This document shows, one piece after another, positions 14,456 to 23,597 of a stretch of 27,329 bases of DNA. How positions within the stretch are numbered: the first letter of the stretch is position 1; each line of letters opens with the position of its first letter. The DNA is taken from positions 1 through 27,329 of the IMG/VR virus record IMGVR_UViG_3300013103_000050; one strand, written 5' to 3'. A program made the translations under genes and the position numbers. A model generated the notes under the pieces. That model was not told the origin of the DNA. It saw nothing but the letters and a program-made list of their open reading frames with translations, and made no database searches. The stretch is from a virus.

Positions 14456-14878
14456 ATGGCAAGTGCTACAACAAGTGATTTTCAACATCATAGATTTATG
14501 AAGAAAGTCTTTCATGGGATTGATTGGACAGTTTATACTGATATTTTTGTTGCATTATTTTTAACATTACCAAACCTTGCAGGGTCAGGTGGTGCGGAAG
14601 TATCAACAACTGGTACAAACTACACAAGACAATCTGTTCCCGTTGGTGCAGTAAATTGGGATGTTGCAGGATTGGAATACTCTAACGCAAATGATATTAC
14701 TTATGGTGTGCCTAGTGCAACATGGGGAACTATTGTGGGTGCTGGATTGTATGATGCTTCAACAGGTGGTAATTTATTATATACTGCTCCATTGACTACA
14801 TCAAAATCAGTATCGGCTGGTGATGGTGCGCCAAAGATTTTGGCTAACCAATTAAGAATTACAAGAGCCACATGTTAA
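14456..14878 (+). CDS. Small virion protein, probable head decoration or fibre-like
   Basis: A 140-residue protein alone between two terminators and served by its own late promoter, so it is probably made in quantity. The sequence follows a beta-sandwich pattern often seen in small phage structural proteins: YTDIFVALFLTLP, then EVSTTGTNYTRQSVPVGAVNW, then NDITYGVPSATWGTIVGAGLYDASTGGNLLYTAPLTTSKSVSAGD, then QLRITRATC. The central W-G-x-[IV]-x-x-x-G-[LI]-[YF]-D-A-x-[ST]-G-G-N-L-L-[YW] signature recurs in proteins annotated as tail-fibre-like or head-decoration in many phages. Lying directly after gp23 where T4 has the vertex gene 24, it could decorate the capsid. It is not related to gp24 by sequence. 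The role is inferred from position and expression signals. Confidence 0.65.
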   Translation: MASATTSDFQHHRFMKKVFHGIDWTVYTDIFVALFLTLPNLAGSGGAEVSTTGTNYTRQSVPVGAVNWDVAGLEYSNANDITYGVPSATWGTIVGAGLYDASTGGNLLYTAPLTTSKSVSAGDGAPKILANQLRITRATC

Positions 14879-14906
14879 TTTAGATTTTTAAATTAATACA
14901 AAGATT

Positions 14907-14943
14907 AAAAGCCTACAAGTTGAAAGATTTGTGGGCTTTTTTT
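14907..14943 (+). terminator. Rho-independent terminator after the 14456 gene
   Basis: Stem AAAAGCCTACAA (14907-14918) and TTGTGGGCTTTT (14929-14940) with one T:G wobble and a 10-base loop, ending in a seven-T run. Confidence 0.88.
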
Positions 14944-14958
14944 GTTATATTAAATAAT

Positions 14959-14966
14959 CATAAATA
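14959..14966 (+). promoter_or_regulatory. Possible late promoter (CATAAATA, 7/8)
   Basis: A one-mismatch octamer between the terminator and the LamG gene at 14993. As transcription must restart after the terminator, this is the best candidate to drive the long unit 14993 to 27200. Confidence 0.55.
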
Positions 14967-14992
14967 TGTATGTTAATATATAGGAATATGAA

Positions 14993-16729
14993 ATGGCAGG
15001 TTATAAAACAACAGTAAAAAATGATGTACCAGTAAGTTTCCACACATTTGATTTAGATTCCAATTTAGATCATGGTGGACAAATTATTGATGAAATGAAT
15101 TCAAATAAAAATCCAATGTTTACCGTTGGTGATAATTATGAATTAGAATATATATCTTTAAATCCAATAGAACCATCTGATCAACATTCAATTAGAGTTG
15201 CCGAAGTATCAGAACCAAATGGGGATTATTCACCAATATATGCAAACATTCCCCATAATTCAGATTATAATATGGAACAATTTTCTATTGAATTTATTGT
15301 CAAGAAAAAACAAGCAAGTAGAACTGCAAATAATAATGAATGGTATTATAAACATAAATATACTCCATTAGTTAAAAAAGGTTCAAAAATCAATATTTAT
15401 TATAGTGATTTATATAATACAACGGATAGTCTTAAAGCTATTATTGGTGGACGTACTGTAACCCATAGTGAATCTAATAGTTGGCCCCTTTGGAATGTGG
15501 TAAATCATTATGTTTTAACTTATGGTACTGAACAAATAGATGTCAATGAATATAAAATTACATTGAGAATGTATTTAAATGGAAGAAATATTAGTACATC
15601 AACTGCCAATTATTTTGATTCTCCACCAAATGTTATTACAGGTGAACAATGGTTTCTTTTTGGTAATGGTGGTAATAATCCATTAACAGATTATACTACA
15701 GAAGATTTACAATTTGATCAATTTGCTATATATAATTATGTATTAACAAAAGAACAAGTATCAAACCATTATAGAAAAACCAAACAATATGTCGATTTAA
15801 TTAAAACAGATCAACCAACATATTATTGGCGTTTTAATGATACATCATTATTAAATAATACTATATATAATACCGTTGGTGGAATAAATGGTACATATTA
15901 TAATTCTTATGTAAAGGGAAATCCTGGACCCGAACACATACAGGATTCTATGTCAACGTATTTCAATAATGGTGGTACTGGTTATATTTACAATAGTGGT
16001 GGTTCATATAGTAATTATATTCCCATGTTGAAAACAAATCAGAATTATACTGTTGAATTTTGGTTTCAAATTGATCAAAATCATAAAGGTGTTATTTTTA
16101 CATCCCATGAAGATAAACCAAATCATAGAGGTTTAACAGTATATGCAAACTCTAAATTTGAAAATGAAACATCGGGCGTTATTCAATGTAATGAATCAAT
16201 TAAATATCAATTACACTCTCCGGATGGTGAAAACTATACTGATGGTAAATGGCATCATTTAGTATTTAGACGTTCCGGTACTACATTATATATGACCATT
16301 GATGGTAATGTTGTGGATGAAATGATAGCACCACTATTAGGTACAAATGGAGATCCTGGCGGTATTCATTTAATGTCATTAGATCCATATACATATACAA
16401 CGGATGGTAGTTTATCTGAACTTGCTTTATATCAATATGCTATTCAAGATATGCAAATTAATTCACGTTATCATTTTTCAACAAGACATAAAATATTTGG
16501 TTTTACATTATTAGAGGGTCAGGGTGTATCATCTATTGTAAGATTTTATGATAATATTACAGGTGAAAAGGTTGGTGAAACAATAAGTGATTCTACTGGT
16601 GAATATACATTTTATACATACAGTAATAAAAAATTGGATATTGTGGCATTATTACCTGATAACATAACAACACGTTATAGAATTCATGCACCAATAGTTC
16701 CAGCCGAATTTGACGATCCACATCTGTAA
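14993..16729 (+). CDS. LamG / concanavalin-like virion protein (two lectin-fold domains)
   Basis: A 578-residue protein with two concanavalin A-like (LamG/LamGL) jelly-roll domains. Domain 1 (about 60-265) ends in LQFDQFAIYNYVLTKEQVSNHY. Domain 2 (about 275-500) opens with TYYWRFNDTS, has YTVEFWFQI and TDGKWHHLVFRRSGTTLYMTIDGNVVDE, and closes with GSLSELALYQYAIQDMQINSRY. D-x-x-A-[IL]-Y-x-[YQ]-[AV]-L as the last strand is diagnostic. A C-terminal ~75-residue segment (TLLEGQGVSSIVRFYDNITGEKVGE, then DSTGEYTFYTY) resembles a carboxypeptidase-regulatory-like/CNA-B beta domain. No signal peptide. These domains bind glycans in other proteins, so a host-surface-binding or capsid/tail decorating role is inferred. 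There is no T4 counterpart. It leads an uninterrupted run of accessory structural genes, with short gaps or overlaps. Confidence 0.75.
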   Translation: MAGYKTTVKNDVPVSFHTFDLDSNLDHGGQIIDEMNSNKNPMFTVGDNYELEYISLNPIEPSDQHSIRVAEVSEPNGDYSPIYANIPHNSDYNMEQFSIEFIVKKKQASRTANNNEWYYKHKYTPLVKKGSKINIYYSDLYNTTDSLKAIIGGRTVTHSESNSWPLWNVVNHYVLTYGTEQIDVNEYKITLRMYLNGRNISTSTANYFDSPPNVITGEQWFLFGNGGNNPLTDYTTEDLQFDQFAIYNYVLTKEQVSNHYRKTKQYVDLIKTDQPTYYWRFNDTSLLNNTIYNTVGGINGTYYNSYVKGNPGPEHIQDSMSTYFNNGGTGYIYNSGGSYSNYIPMLKTNQNYTVEFWFQIDQNHKGVIFTSHEDKPNHRGLTVYANSKFENETSGVIQCNESIKYQLHSPDGENYTDGKWHHLVFRRSGTTLYMTIDGNVVDEMIAPLLGTNGDPGGIHLMSLDPYTYTTDGSLSELALYQYAIQDMQINSRYHFSTRHKIFGFTLLEGQGVSSIVRFYDNITGEKVGETISDSTGEYTFYTYSNKKLDIVALLPDNITTRYRIHAPIVPAEFDDPHL

Positions 16730-16740
16730 GGATAATTACA

Positions 16741-19700
16741 ATGCCTAATTTATATAAACTAACAATACCAAATACAGAAATTTCAAATGATTTATCTGAT
16801 TTTCCAGTATTATTAAATTTTGATACAACTTCTGGTTCAACTGATATAGATTCAACAGATCTATTTAATCACTTTGCATTTCCGGAAAGTGTTGATGATG
16901 ATTTCACGGGTGAAGATAATACTCAGCCTGATAGTAAATTGTGGATGGATGTTGATTTTGAATTGGATATAGGTGGCGTTACAAATACAATAGCTGATAT
17001 TGAAATATTAAACAATGAACTTAAAATGGATATTATTACTGATATTAGTAATGGTTATATTAGATCTAAATATAAAGTAAGTGGTGATTTTGATGTTCAG
17101 GTTAATTTCAATATACCCAATGGTATTCCAGTTCTAAGCGATAGTTGGGAATTTGGATTACGTTTTATAACAGATAAACACGATCCATTATTATTCCCTA
17201 TCGAAAATTTTACTATGGCAAGATATGGTGGTAGTAACGGTCCGTATTTATTTACTGGTACGGATATTACTAATATTACTGGTGGTAGTAATGATTTAAG
17301 TGGAAAATTAAGACTAACAAGAACTGGAAGTGTTATAACTGGTTATTATTGGAATGGTACTACATGGGTTGGTTTTGGTTCAGGTATTTCAAGTGCTTTA
17401 TCAATAGGATATTTTCAACTTGATATAAGAACGTGGAGTATTGATCATTCAATTAAAGTTGAATATGATAATTTTATTTTAAATTCCGGTAATATTGAAT
17501 GGGATGCAGAAGATTTACCAGAAGATTTAAATTTATTAAAAGTTGAATCACACACAAAACACAATAAAGTAGTTATGGGATTAAATCCATATGCTTATTG
17601 GCGTTTGGGTGAAATAACTGGCACTACTGCTTATGATTTATCTGGAAATAATTATAATGGTGCTATTGATGCTGGTGTTGTAATTAATCAATCCGGATTA
17701 TTAGTTAATGATGTAAATAAATCTATGCGTTTTACTGGTGATGGTATTGATTTTATTGATATTGGATCTGATGAATTAAATCAAGTTTCTATTAGTTGTT
17801 TGGTTAAATTTGAAGATTTAACATCAAATCAAATAATATTTAAAGAGGGTGGAAATGGAAACGGATTTGGTGTTGGTATAGTTGATTCTAAATTAAGTAT
17901 TGGTGTAACCTCAAATTCATCTAATACAAATTGGGGATATGCCACAAGTAATTTATCACTAAATCAAATATATCATATTGTTTGGATCTTGGATGTAACA
18001 AATTCCAAAATTCAAATATATCTTGATGGTGTTTTAATTGTAGATGAAACTGCTGTTATTGGTACTCATGATGGAACATGTAATTGTGCTATTGGAACAT
18101 CTAATTGTTATACGGGGTCATTTCAAAGTGCTCTTAGTGGTTTAGGGAATGATGAACCGTTTATTGGTACTATTGATGAAGTTGCAATATTTAATCAAAC
18201 ATTAAATATTGCAGAAGTTAATGAATTATATAATTCCACATTAGATAACATTATAGAATCATGTTCAATTGAAATTGATAGATGGGATCATAATAACAAT
18301 CAAGCTCAATTATGGGTTAAAGTTCCTTATGTTTATTCAAATGATGATACATTATTAACATTATCTAAAATGGAACACAATTATTCAATATATGTAAAAA
18401 GTTTAAAGCCTGTTGCATATTGGCGTTTAGGTGAATCAACAGGAAGTACAGCTTTTGATGAAATGGGGTCATATAATGGTACTTATATAAATTTACCAAC
18501 ATTAAATCAAAGTGGATTATTAGTTGATGATGGTGATGCTTGTGTTTATTTGGATGGTGTAGATCAAATAATTTCTGCACCATTTATATTTTCGGGTGAC
18601 ATGGATTCAACGGATTTAACATATACATGTTTAGTTAATCTTCCTGCGTTTAATACTTATGGAGCATTTTCTAATCAAGGATTATATAATTATGAATATA
18701 CAGTTGATGCAACGGGTCATGTTGTTGTATGGTATCAAGATGCTACAATAATAACATCAACAAATACATTAACATTAAATGAAACATATTTTCTTACATT
18801 AACAAAAGATGGAACAAGTCATACATTATACATATATGATATTAATGGTTTGGTTGAAAGTGTAAATGTAACTTCAAGTAAAAGTTTTACTTGGGATGAA
18901 ACAAATTTTTTCATTGGTAGCAATGGAAGTTCTAATTATGCTAATGTAAAAATTGATGAAGTTGCCATATTTGATTATGTATTATCATTACCGGAAATTA
19001 CAGAAATATATAATCAATCAATAGCAATAATTCAAAATCATGATATTGGTATTACTGGTGAAAGTCCTGCACAAGATGTATGGACAGAATATACTGCTGT
19101 TTATCATTTAAGTTCAGATGGTGCGGATAGTACAGCAAATGCGTTAGATGGTTCTATGATCAATATGGATTCATCTAATATAATTGATGGTGGAATAGGT
19201 AAGGCATTATCTTTTGATGGTACAACAGAATATATTAATATTCCACATAATGCATTATTTGATTCTGTTGATGGTTATCTTATAGAAAATACAATTAGAC
19301 CATTAACAACATGGAACCCTGTTGATCAAAAATACGCTACAATTATATCAAAAAATGCGGTTTGGGGTACTGCTGGTTTTTCACAAAATTTATATTTAAG
19401 AAATACATCAAATGATGTTAGATTAGAACATTATATGAGGGATGGTGGTAGATTAGTTAATATTTTGGGGACAGGTATAGTAGATTATACTGCTGATTTC
19501 AAATCACATTCATTTGTTTGTACTGCATTAACTGCTATTGATTCATATACAGATTCTTCTATTGATACACAAGATGTTCAAACTCTTGTAACATCATATA
19601 ATATGGGGTCAGATGATGTTCATATTGGATTAGGATATAGTGCTGATCCAAATGATGTTGGTTTCAATGGTATCATCCAAGAAGTTAGAATTGGAACATC

Positions 19701-20187
19701 AAGTAAACCTGTTGAATGGATAACAGCAAATGATCAAAGTATAAAAGATACTTTGATTATATATGAAAATACACAATTTAGAACAATTTCCGGAACCATA
19801 ACAGAAAGTTTTGATGTTGTGAATTGGTTGGCAAGAGCATGGTTAATGAGTGATGGTTCATTGTCTGCCGAAGAAATTACATCAAGTGGCACATTTGATT
19901 TAACTATTCCATTTGAAAGATCTGATACACATATGGTAACCGTATCGCCTATAATTGGGGACAGTTGGATAGAATCAAATATCACATTATTGGACGATTT
20001 GGTTTTTCCAACTAATCCAACAACAATACCATATTATTATAAATGTATTATTGCAGGTATAACCGGAACAAGTGAACCAACATGGACAGTTGGAAATGGT
20101 GATCAAATTACAGATAGTGGTGTAACATGGGAATTAGTAGAAGGAATGATACAACCAATAACTCAATTTCCAGTAATTCCTAGCTAA
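16741..20187 (+). CDS. Large multi-LamG virion protein (DUF2341-like plus three lectin-fold domains)
   Basis: A 1148-residue protein. Residues 1-260 look like a DUF2341/concanavalin-like start (YKLTIPN, LSDFPVLLNF, then a long jelly roll). LamG domains follow at about 281-505 (NPYAYWRLGE... TIDEVAIFNQTLNIAEVNELY) and 555-760 (KPVAYWRLGE... KIDEVAIFDYVLSLPEITEIY), which are clear tandem duplicates. A third domain is at about 784-1010 (TAVYHLSSDG, then GIIQEVRIGTSSKPVEWITANDQS, as in bacterial DUF2341-LamG proteins). The C-terminal ~130 residues contain ITGTSEPTWTVGNGDQITDSGVTWELV, a small module common near the ends of phage tail and fibre proteins. Likely a receptor-binding or adhesive fibre. 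It overlaps the next start by TAATG (20185-20189). No hydrolase catalytic motif was seen. Confidence 0.72.
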   Translation: MPNLYKLTIPNTEISNDLSDFPVLLNFDTTSGSTDIDSTDLFNHFAFPESVDDDFTGEDNTQPDSKLWMDVDFELDIGGVTNTIADIEILNNELKMDIITDISNGYIRSKYKVSGDFDVQVNFNIPNGIPVLSDSWEFGLRFITDKHDPLLFPIENFTMARYGGSNGPYLFTGTDITNITGGSNDLSGKLRLTRTGSVITGYYWNGTTWVGFGSGISSALSIGYFQLDIRTWSIDHSIKVEYDNFILNSGNIEWDAEDLPEDLNLLKVESHTKHNKVVMGLNPYAYWRLGEITGTTAYDLSGNNYNGAIDAGVVINQSGLLVNDVNKSMRFTGDGIDFIDIGSDELNQVSISCLVKFEDLTSNQIIFKEGGNGNGFGVGIVDSKLSIGVTSNSSNTNWGYATSNLSLNQIYHIVWILDVTNSKIQIYLDGVLIVDETAVIGTHDGTCNCAIGTSNCYTGSFQSALSGLGNDEPFIGTIDEVAIFNQTLNIAEVNELYNSTLDNIIESCSIEIDRWDHNNNQAQLWVKVPYVYSNDDTLLTLSKMEHNYSIYVKSLKPVAYWRLGESTGSTAFDEMGSYNGTYINLPTLNQSGLLVDDGDACVYLDGVDQIISAPFIFSGDMDSTDLTYTCLVNLPAFNTYGAFSNQGLYNYEYTVDATGHVVVWYQDATIITSTNTLTLNETYFLTLTKDGTSHTLYIYDINGLVESVNVTSSKSFTWDETNFFIGSNGSSNYANVKIDEVAIFDYVLSLPEITEIYNQSIAIIQNHDIGITGESPAQDVWTEYTAVYHLSSDGADSTANALDGSMINMDSSNIIDGGIGKALSFDGTTEYINIPHNALFDSVDGYLIENTIRPLTTWNPVDQKYATIISKNAVWGTAGFSQNLYLRNTSNDVRLEHYMRDGGRLVNILGTGIVDYTADFKSHSFVCTALTAIDSYTDSSIDTQDVQTLVTSYNMGSDDVHIGLGYSADPNDVGFNGIIQEVRIGTSSKPVEWITANDQSIKDTLIIYENTQFRTISGTITESFDVVNWLARAWLMSDGSLSAEEITSSGTFDLTIPFERSDTHMVTVSPIIGDSWIESNITLLDDLVFPTNPTTIPYYYKCIIAGITGTSEPTWTVGNGDQITDSGVTWELVEGMIQPITQFPVIPS

Positions 20188-23100
20188 TGGCATATACACC
20201 AAATAACTCATATCAATTCAGTGAATATAATTCACCATCATCATCATTTAATTTTGATTTTGAAATTGAATTATATCCTACTGTCTTATATTCAGGTGAA
20301 GAAAGTGTATTAGATGATTTAAAAATATTTCCATTTTCACCAGAATTACCATTTAATTTTGGTTTATGTGATAAAGAATTAAATTGGGAATACAATAATG
20401 TGTGTACTCACAATAATTCATATACAGGTGAAAATACCTTTATTGAATTCACACAAGATAAAAATTATGAATATAATTTCGCTATATGTGATTTATGGGA
20501 TTATGGTGATGATATTGAATTATCTGAAACATGTGGTATGTTTATTAATACTGGACAAAGTTGTGAATTTGATATTATCACTTTCAAAAATCAAGAATTT
20601 AATTTTGATATTTGTGGTGATGGTAATATTAATGTAAGAAATAAAAATTTAACCAATATTCAACTTGATTATTTAGAACCATGTGAAATCATATATAGAA
20701 TGGAGCCTATTTATTCAGGTGAATCCATTTCAACTGCATTACATATTTCTGGAAAAAATTACCAATTTGATATCACTTTATGTGATAGTGAAACAAATCC
20801 TCAACCAATTGATATAATACCTCACGTATTTTCTTTTAATAGACCGTGGAATTATATATGTTCATCAATAACACTTGATGCTTCTACTGGTGAAAGTGCG
20901 TCTGCTACTATTCTTGGTAGTTTAAAATTACCATTAGATCCTACTTATACAGGCGAAAGTGCCGATTTAACTAATTTAGGTTTAGATATTTCATTCACAA
21001 ACATGAAGGGATATACAGGTGAAGAAGCTGATGTTGATTTCTTTACTAGACCATTTGTTACCTTTGATATTCAAAATCTTTCAGGTGAATATGGTGAAAC
21101 CGATATATATCGTTCAATTTTTATTGGAACAGATATCACTTATACAGGTGAAGAAGTTGATGCTGATATGGAAACTATCGGACCAATTAATCCAATAACA
21201 GATAGTTATACAGGTGAAGAAGTTGATGCTGATTTTGCAATTACTGCAATATTAAACCCATTAATGTATTCCGGTCAAGAAGTTGATGCTGATTTAAAAG
21301 ATGATCCATTAATTGAATTAGAAAATCCAACAATAGATACTGGTGAAGAAGTTGATACTGATTTGGAAATTTTCCAAGCACCAGCATTAACATTGGATTC
21401 TATGTATGGTGGTGAATTGGGGTCAAGTTATTTAAATGTAACTTATGCTTTGAGTTCTATTACTTATACAGGTGAATATGCCGAATTTAGTGTATTAAAT
21501 TTAGATACTGTTTTTGCTGTTGATTATAATACAGGTGAAGAAGCTGATGCTGATATTAAAACAAATTCACCGGATGATTTGGAACCAAATGCTGATAGTG
21601 GTGAATATTCTGATGCATTTGTGGCAACATCATTAGTATTATTCCCTAGAACATATACAGGTGAATATAGTAATGGTGCAATGAGTACAATACCTGCCAT
21701 ATATTTTGCTCCAAAATCATACGCTGGTGAACGTGCTGAAATTGATGAATTAATTGAAGAAACAGAATATTATATTGCTATTGGTGGTGAATATTCTGAT
21801 GCTGGATTATCAAGAGAAATTTCTTTTACACCATATAGTAATTGGACAGGTGAGGAAGTTAAAACAGAAGCACTTAATTTAGAGTTCACTATATTTGAGG
21901 CTAATTCATTAATCAATGGTCAATCAATGAGTGTTGTATTCACAACCATTGCCGGACCTTCACTAGCATTTGATTCTATGTGGACAGGTGAATATGCTGA
22001 ATCTGAGACAGGAATTTTATATTATCCTATATTTATTTTAGATACAATTATCGGTTCACAGGTTATGTATGATGGTTTGGGTGGTGCTGGTGGATTGAAT
22101 TTCTGTACAGATTGTTGTCCAATACCAAATCAATTTGGTGAAAATGATGATCCATTAATTTTTGATGTTAGACCACAAGACAGGGAAGTATGGGGTCGAT
22201 GTGGTCCGGATGAAGATACACAATTCCATACAAGTCTAACGGCTGGAATTAGATTTGAACCTATTGCCTATCATGGTGAATATGTTAAATCATACATAGA
22301 CAAGCAATATATGGCTTTTGGTGAAATGGATGGGTCATGTGATGATGTTCTTGAATTTTGTGAACCATTAGTTTGTATTGATGGAAAAGATAGAGAGGGT
22401 GAGGATTGTGTTCACGATGATTTATATTGGTTATATAATAGAACACCAATTCCAACTAAATTACCAAGGGTTAATGAACTTGAACCTGTTATAACAACTG
22501 GCGAGAGAATTGTTTTATGGTGGGAACCTGTTGATGATTTTGTATCACGTATGGAACAAAAATTCACAGTTGATTTAACACTTCCATCATTGGTGGATAC
22601 TTTTTATACTGGTGAAGATTTTATTATTAGTTTATCGTATGATGAATCTGATTGGAAATATCCATTCAAATTAAATCGTGGTGGAGAACAAGGATACTTT
22701 ACATTTGAAGCTAACGAGAATATGAGATTTTGTCCTGGATATTTAATTCCAAGAGGCGATAATGTTATATTTGATTTTGCTTCTGCAATATTCACAGAAT
22801 GTTTTGGTTATTTTGCTAAAACAGGTGAAATGGTAAAACCTGTTGATTTATTAAGTGAAGCTGGAATGTCTGCGAGAAGTACAAAGAATGGTCAAGTTAT
22901 GAAGTTCTTATTACGAGTGACTGGACCTTGGGAATTAAATTCTACTAATGGACAAAAATTTAGATTTGAGTTATCAACTACTGTTCTTATAAAACCGAAT
23001 AGAATTAAAAGTGGTCAATCTGCATTAGCACATTTATATCGTCCTCCTACATATTGGACTATGGCAAGTGGTGAAATGGCACGTTTAGCACAACTTGACG

Positions 23101-23597
23101 TATCATTGCCTGGAATTAGTTGGATAACCGAAGATGGTTGTATTGAAAATATATTCAACCCATTGACAGAAGATGGTGATATTGATTTAGAGTATGAAAA
23201 CTTTGAACGATGTGTTGAATTTATGCCTTACTTTGGTAAAGTTGAAGCGATATGTGATGATAGTGTTTATATTTATCACGTTATAATAAGACCTGAAATG
23301 ATGGGTAATAATTTTGTAGTTGATAAAATTTCATTTGCAACTGAAAAATTATTTAACTTAGAATGTAATTCAGGTGAAGATGTTTATATTCAAGAATATG
23401 TTGGTGAAGATGGAGCAGAAATTAATGTAGATTTAGAAACATTCCCTGTTATTCCATTAGATGATTTTAAATTAATGGGTACTGGTGAGAATTCATTTTC
23501 TATACTAAATACTACAAATACATTTGAATTTGAATTATATAGTAGTGAAGAAGCTGATGCTATTGTTAATGGTGAATTAGTCTTGGAGTTTGGATAA
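20187..23597 (+). CDS. Large TGE-repeat structural protein
   Basis: An 1136-residue protein of unknown family, probably a fibrous virion component. It carries about 30 copies of a short motif, [YNDW]-[TS]-G-[EQ]-x-[AV]-[DE]-[AT]-[DE]-[LFM], spaced 20-23 residues apart in its most regular stretch (nt 21010-21990; for example YTGEEVDADM, YTGEEVDADF, YSGQEVDADL, DTGEEVDTDL). The motifs alternate with hydrophobic strands. Copies become sparse after about residue 620, where Cys-rich segments appear (FCTDCCPIPNQFGEND; CDDVLEFCEPLVC). The C-terminal third contains further TGE/SGE copies in longer spacing. The whole protein is strongly acidic. No signal peptide or enzyme motif. Each unit probably forms a strand-turn of a repetitive beta rod. 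It overlaps both neighbours by TAATG, so it is made together with the LamG protein and the Cys-rich protein. Confidence 0.6.
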   Translation: MAYTPNNSYQFSEYNSPSSSFNFDFEIELYPTVLYSGEESVLDDLKIFPFSPELPFNFGLCDKELNWEYNNVCTHNNSYTGENTFIEFTQDKNYEYNFAICDLWDYGDDIELSETCGMFINTGQSCEFDIITFKNQEFNFDICGDGNINVRNKNLTNIQLDYLEPCEIIYRMEPIYSGESISTALHISGKNYQFDITLCDSETNPQPIDIIPHVFSFNRPWNYICSSITLDASTGESASATILGSLKLPLDPTYTGESADLTNLGLDISFTNMKGYTGEEADVDFFTRPFVTFDIQNLSGEYGETDIYRSIFIGTDITYTGEEVDADMETIGPINPITDSYTGEEVDADFAITAILNPLMYSGQEVDADLKDDPLIELENPTIDTGEEVDTDLEIFQAPALTLDSMYGGELGSSYLNVTYALSSITYTGEYAEFSVLNLDTVFAVDYNTGEEADADIKTNSPDDLEPNADSGEYSDAFVATSLVLFPRTYTGEYSNGAMSTIPAIYFAPKSYAGERAEIDELIEETEYYIAIGGEYSDAGLSREISFTPYSNWTGEEVKTEALNLEFTIFEANSLINGQSMSVVFTTIAGPSLAFDSMWTGEYAESETGILYYPIFILDTIIGSQVMYDGLGGAGGLNFCTDCCPIPNQFGENDDPLIFDVRPQDREVWGRCGPDEDTQFHTSLTAGIRFEPIAYHGEYVKSYIDKQYMAFGEMDGSCDDVLEFCEPLVCIDGKDREGEDCVHDDLYWLYNRTPIPTKLPRVNELEPVITTGERIVLWWEPVDDFVSRMEQKFTVDLTLPSLVDTFYTGEDFIISLSYDESDWKYPFKLNRGGEQGYFTFEANENMRFCPGYLIPRGDNVIFDFASAIFTECFGYFAKTGEMVKPVDLLSEAGMSARSTKNGQVMKFLLRVTGPWELNSTNGQKFRFELSTTVLIKPNRIKSGQSALAHLYRPPTYWTMASGEMARLAQLDVSLPGISWITEDGCIENIFNPLTEDGDIDLEYENFERCVEFMPYFGKVEAICDDSVYIYHVIIRPEMMGNNFVVDKISFATEKLFNLECNSGEDVYIQEYVGEDGAEINVDLETFPVIPLDDFKLMGTGENSFSILNTTNTFEFELYSSEEADAIVNGELVLEFG
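21010..21990 (+). repeat. Tandem TGE-motif repeats (period 60-69 bases)
   Basis: GGTGAA or GGTCAA codon pairs recur at 21147, 21213, 21273, 21342, 21411, 21471, 21534, 21600 and 21660, giving steps of 60-69 bases. The following GAAGTTGATGCTGAT is conserved at DNA level in three successive copies, so the array has grown by recent duplication. Confidence 0.8.

Noticed and set aside
20398-20637. 79-codon + frame inside the TGE-repeat gene, rich in Ile/Leu and membrane-like
   Set aside because: Out-of-frame reading of AT-rich codons; the main frame holds the repeats, so the hydrophobicity is incidental.
20285-21990. CRISPR-like regular spacing of short repeats
   Set aside because: The repeats are in-frame codons of a protein with varying length (60-69 bases) and diverged sequence, not exact repeats with unique spacers.
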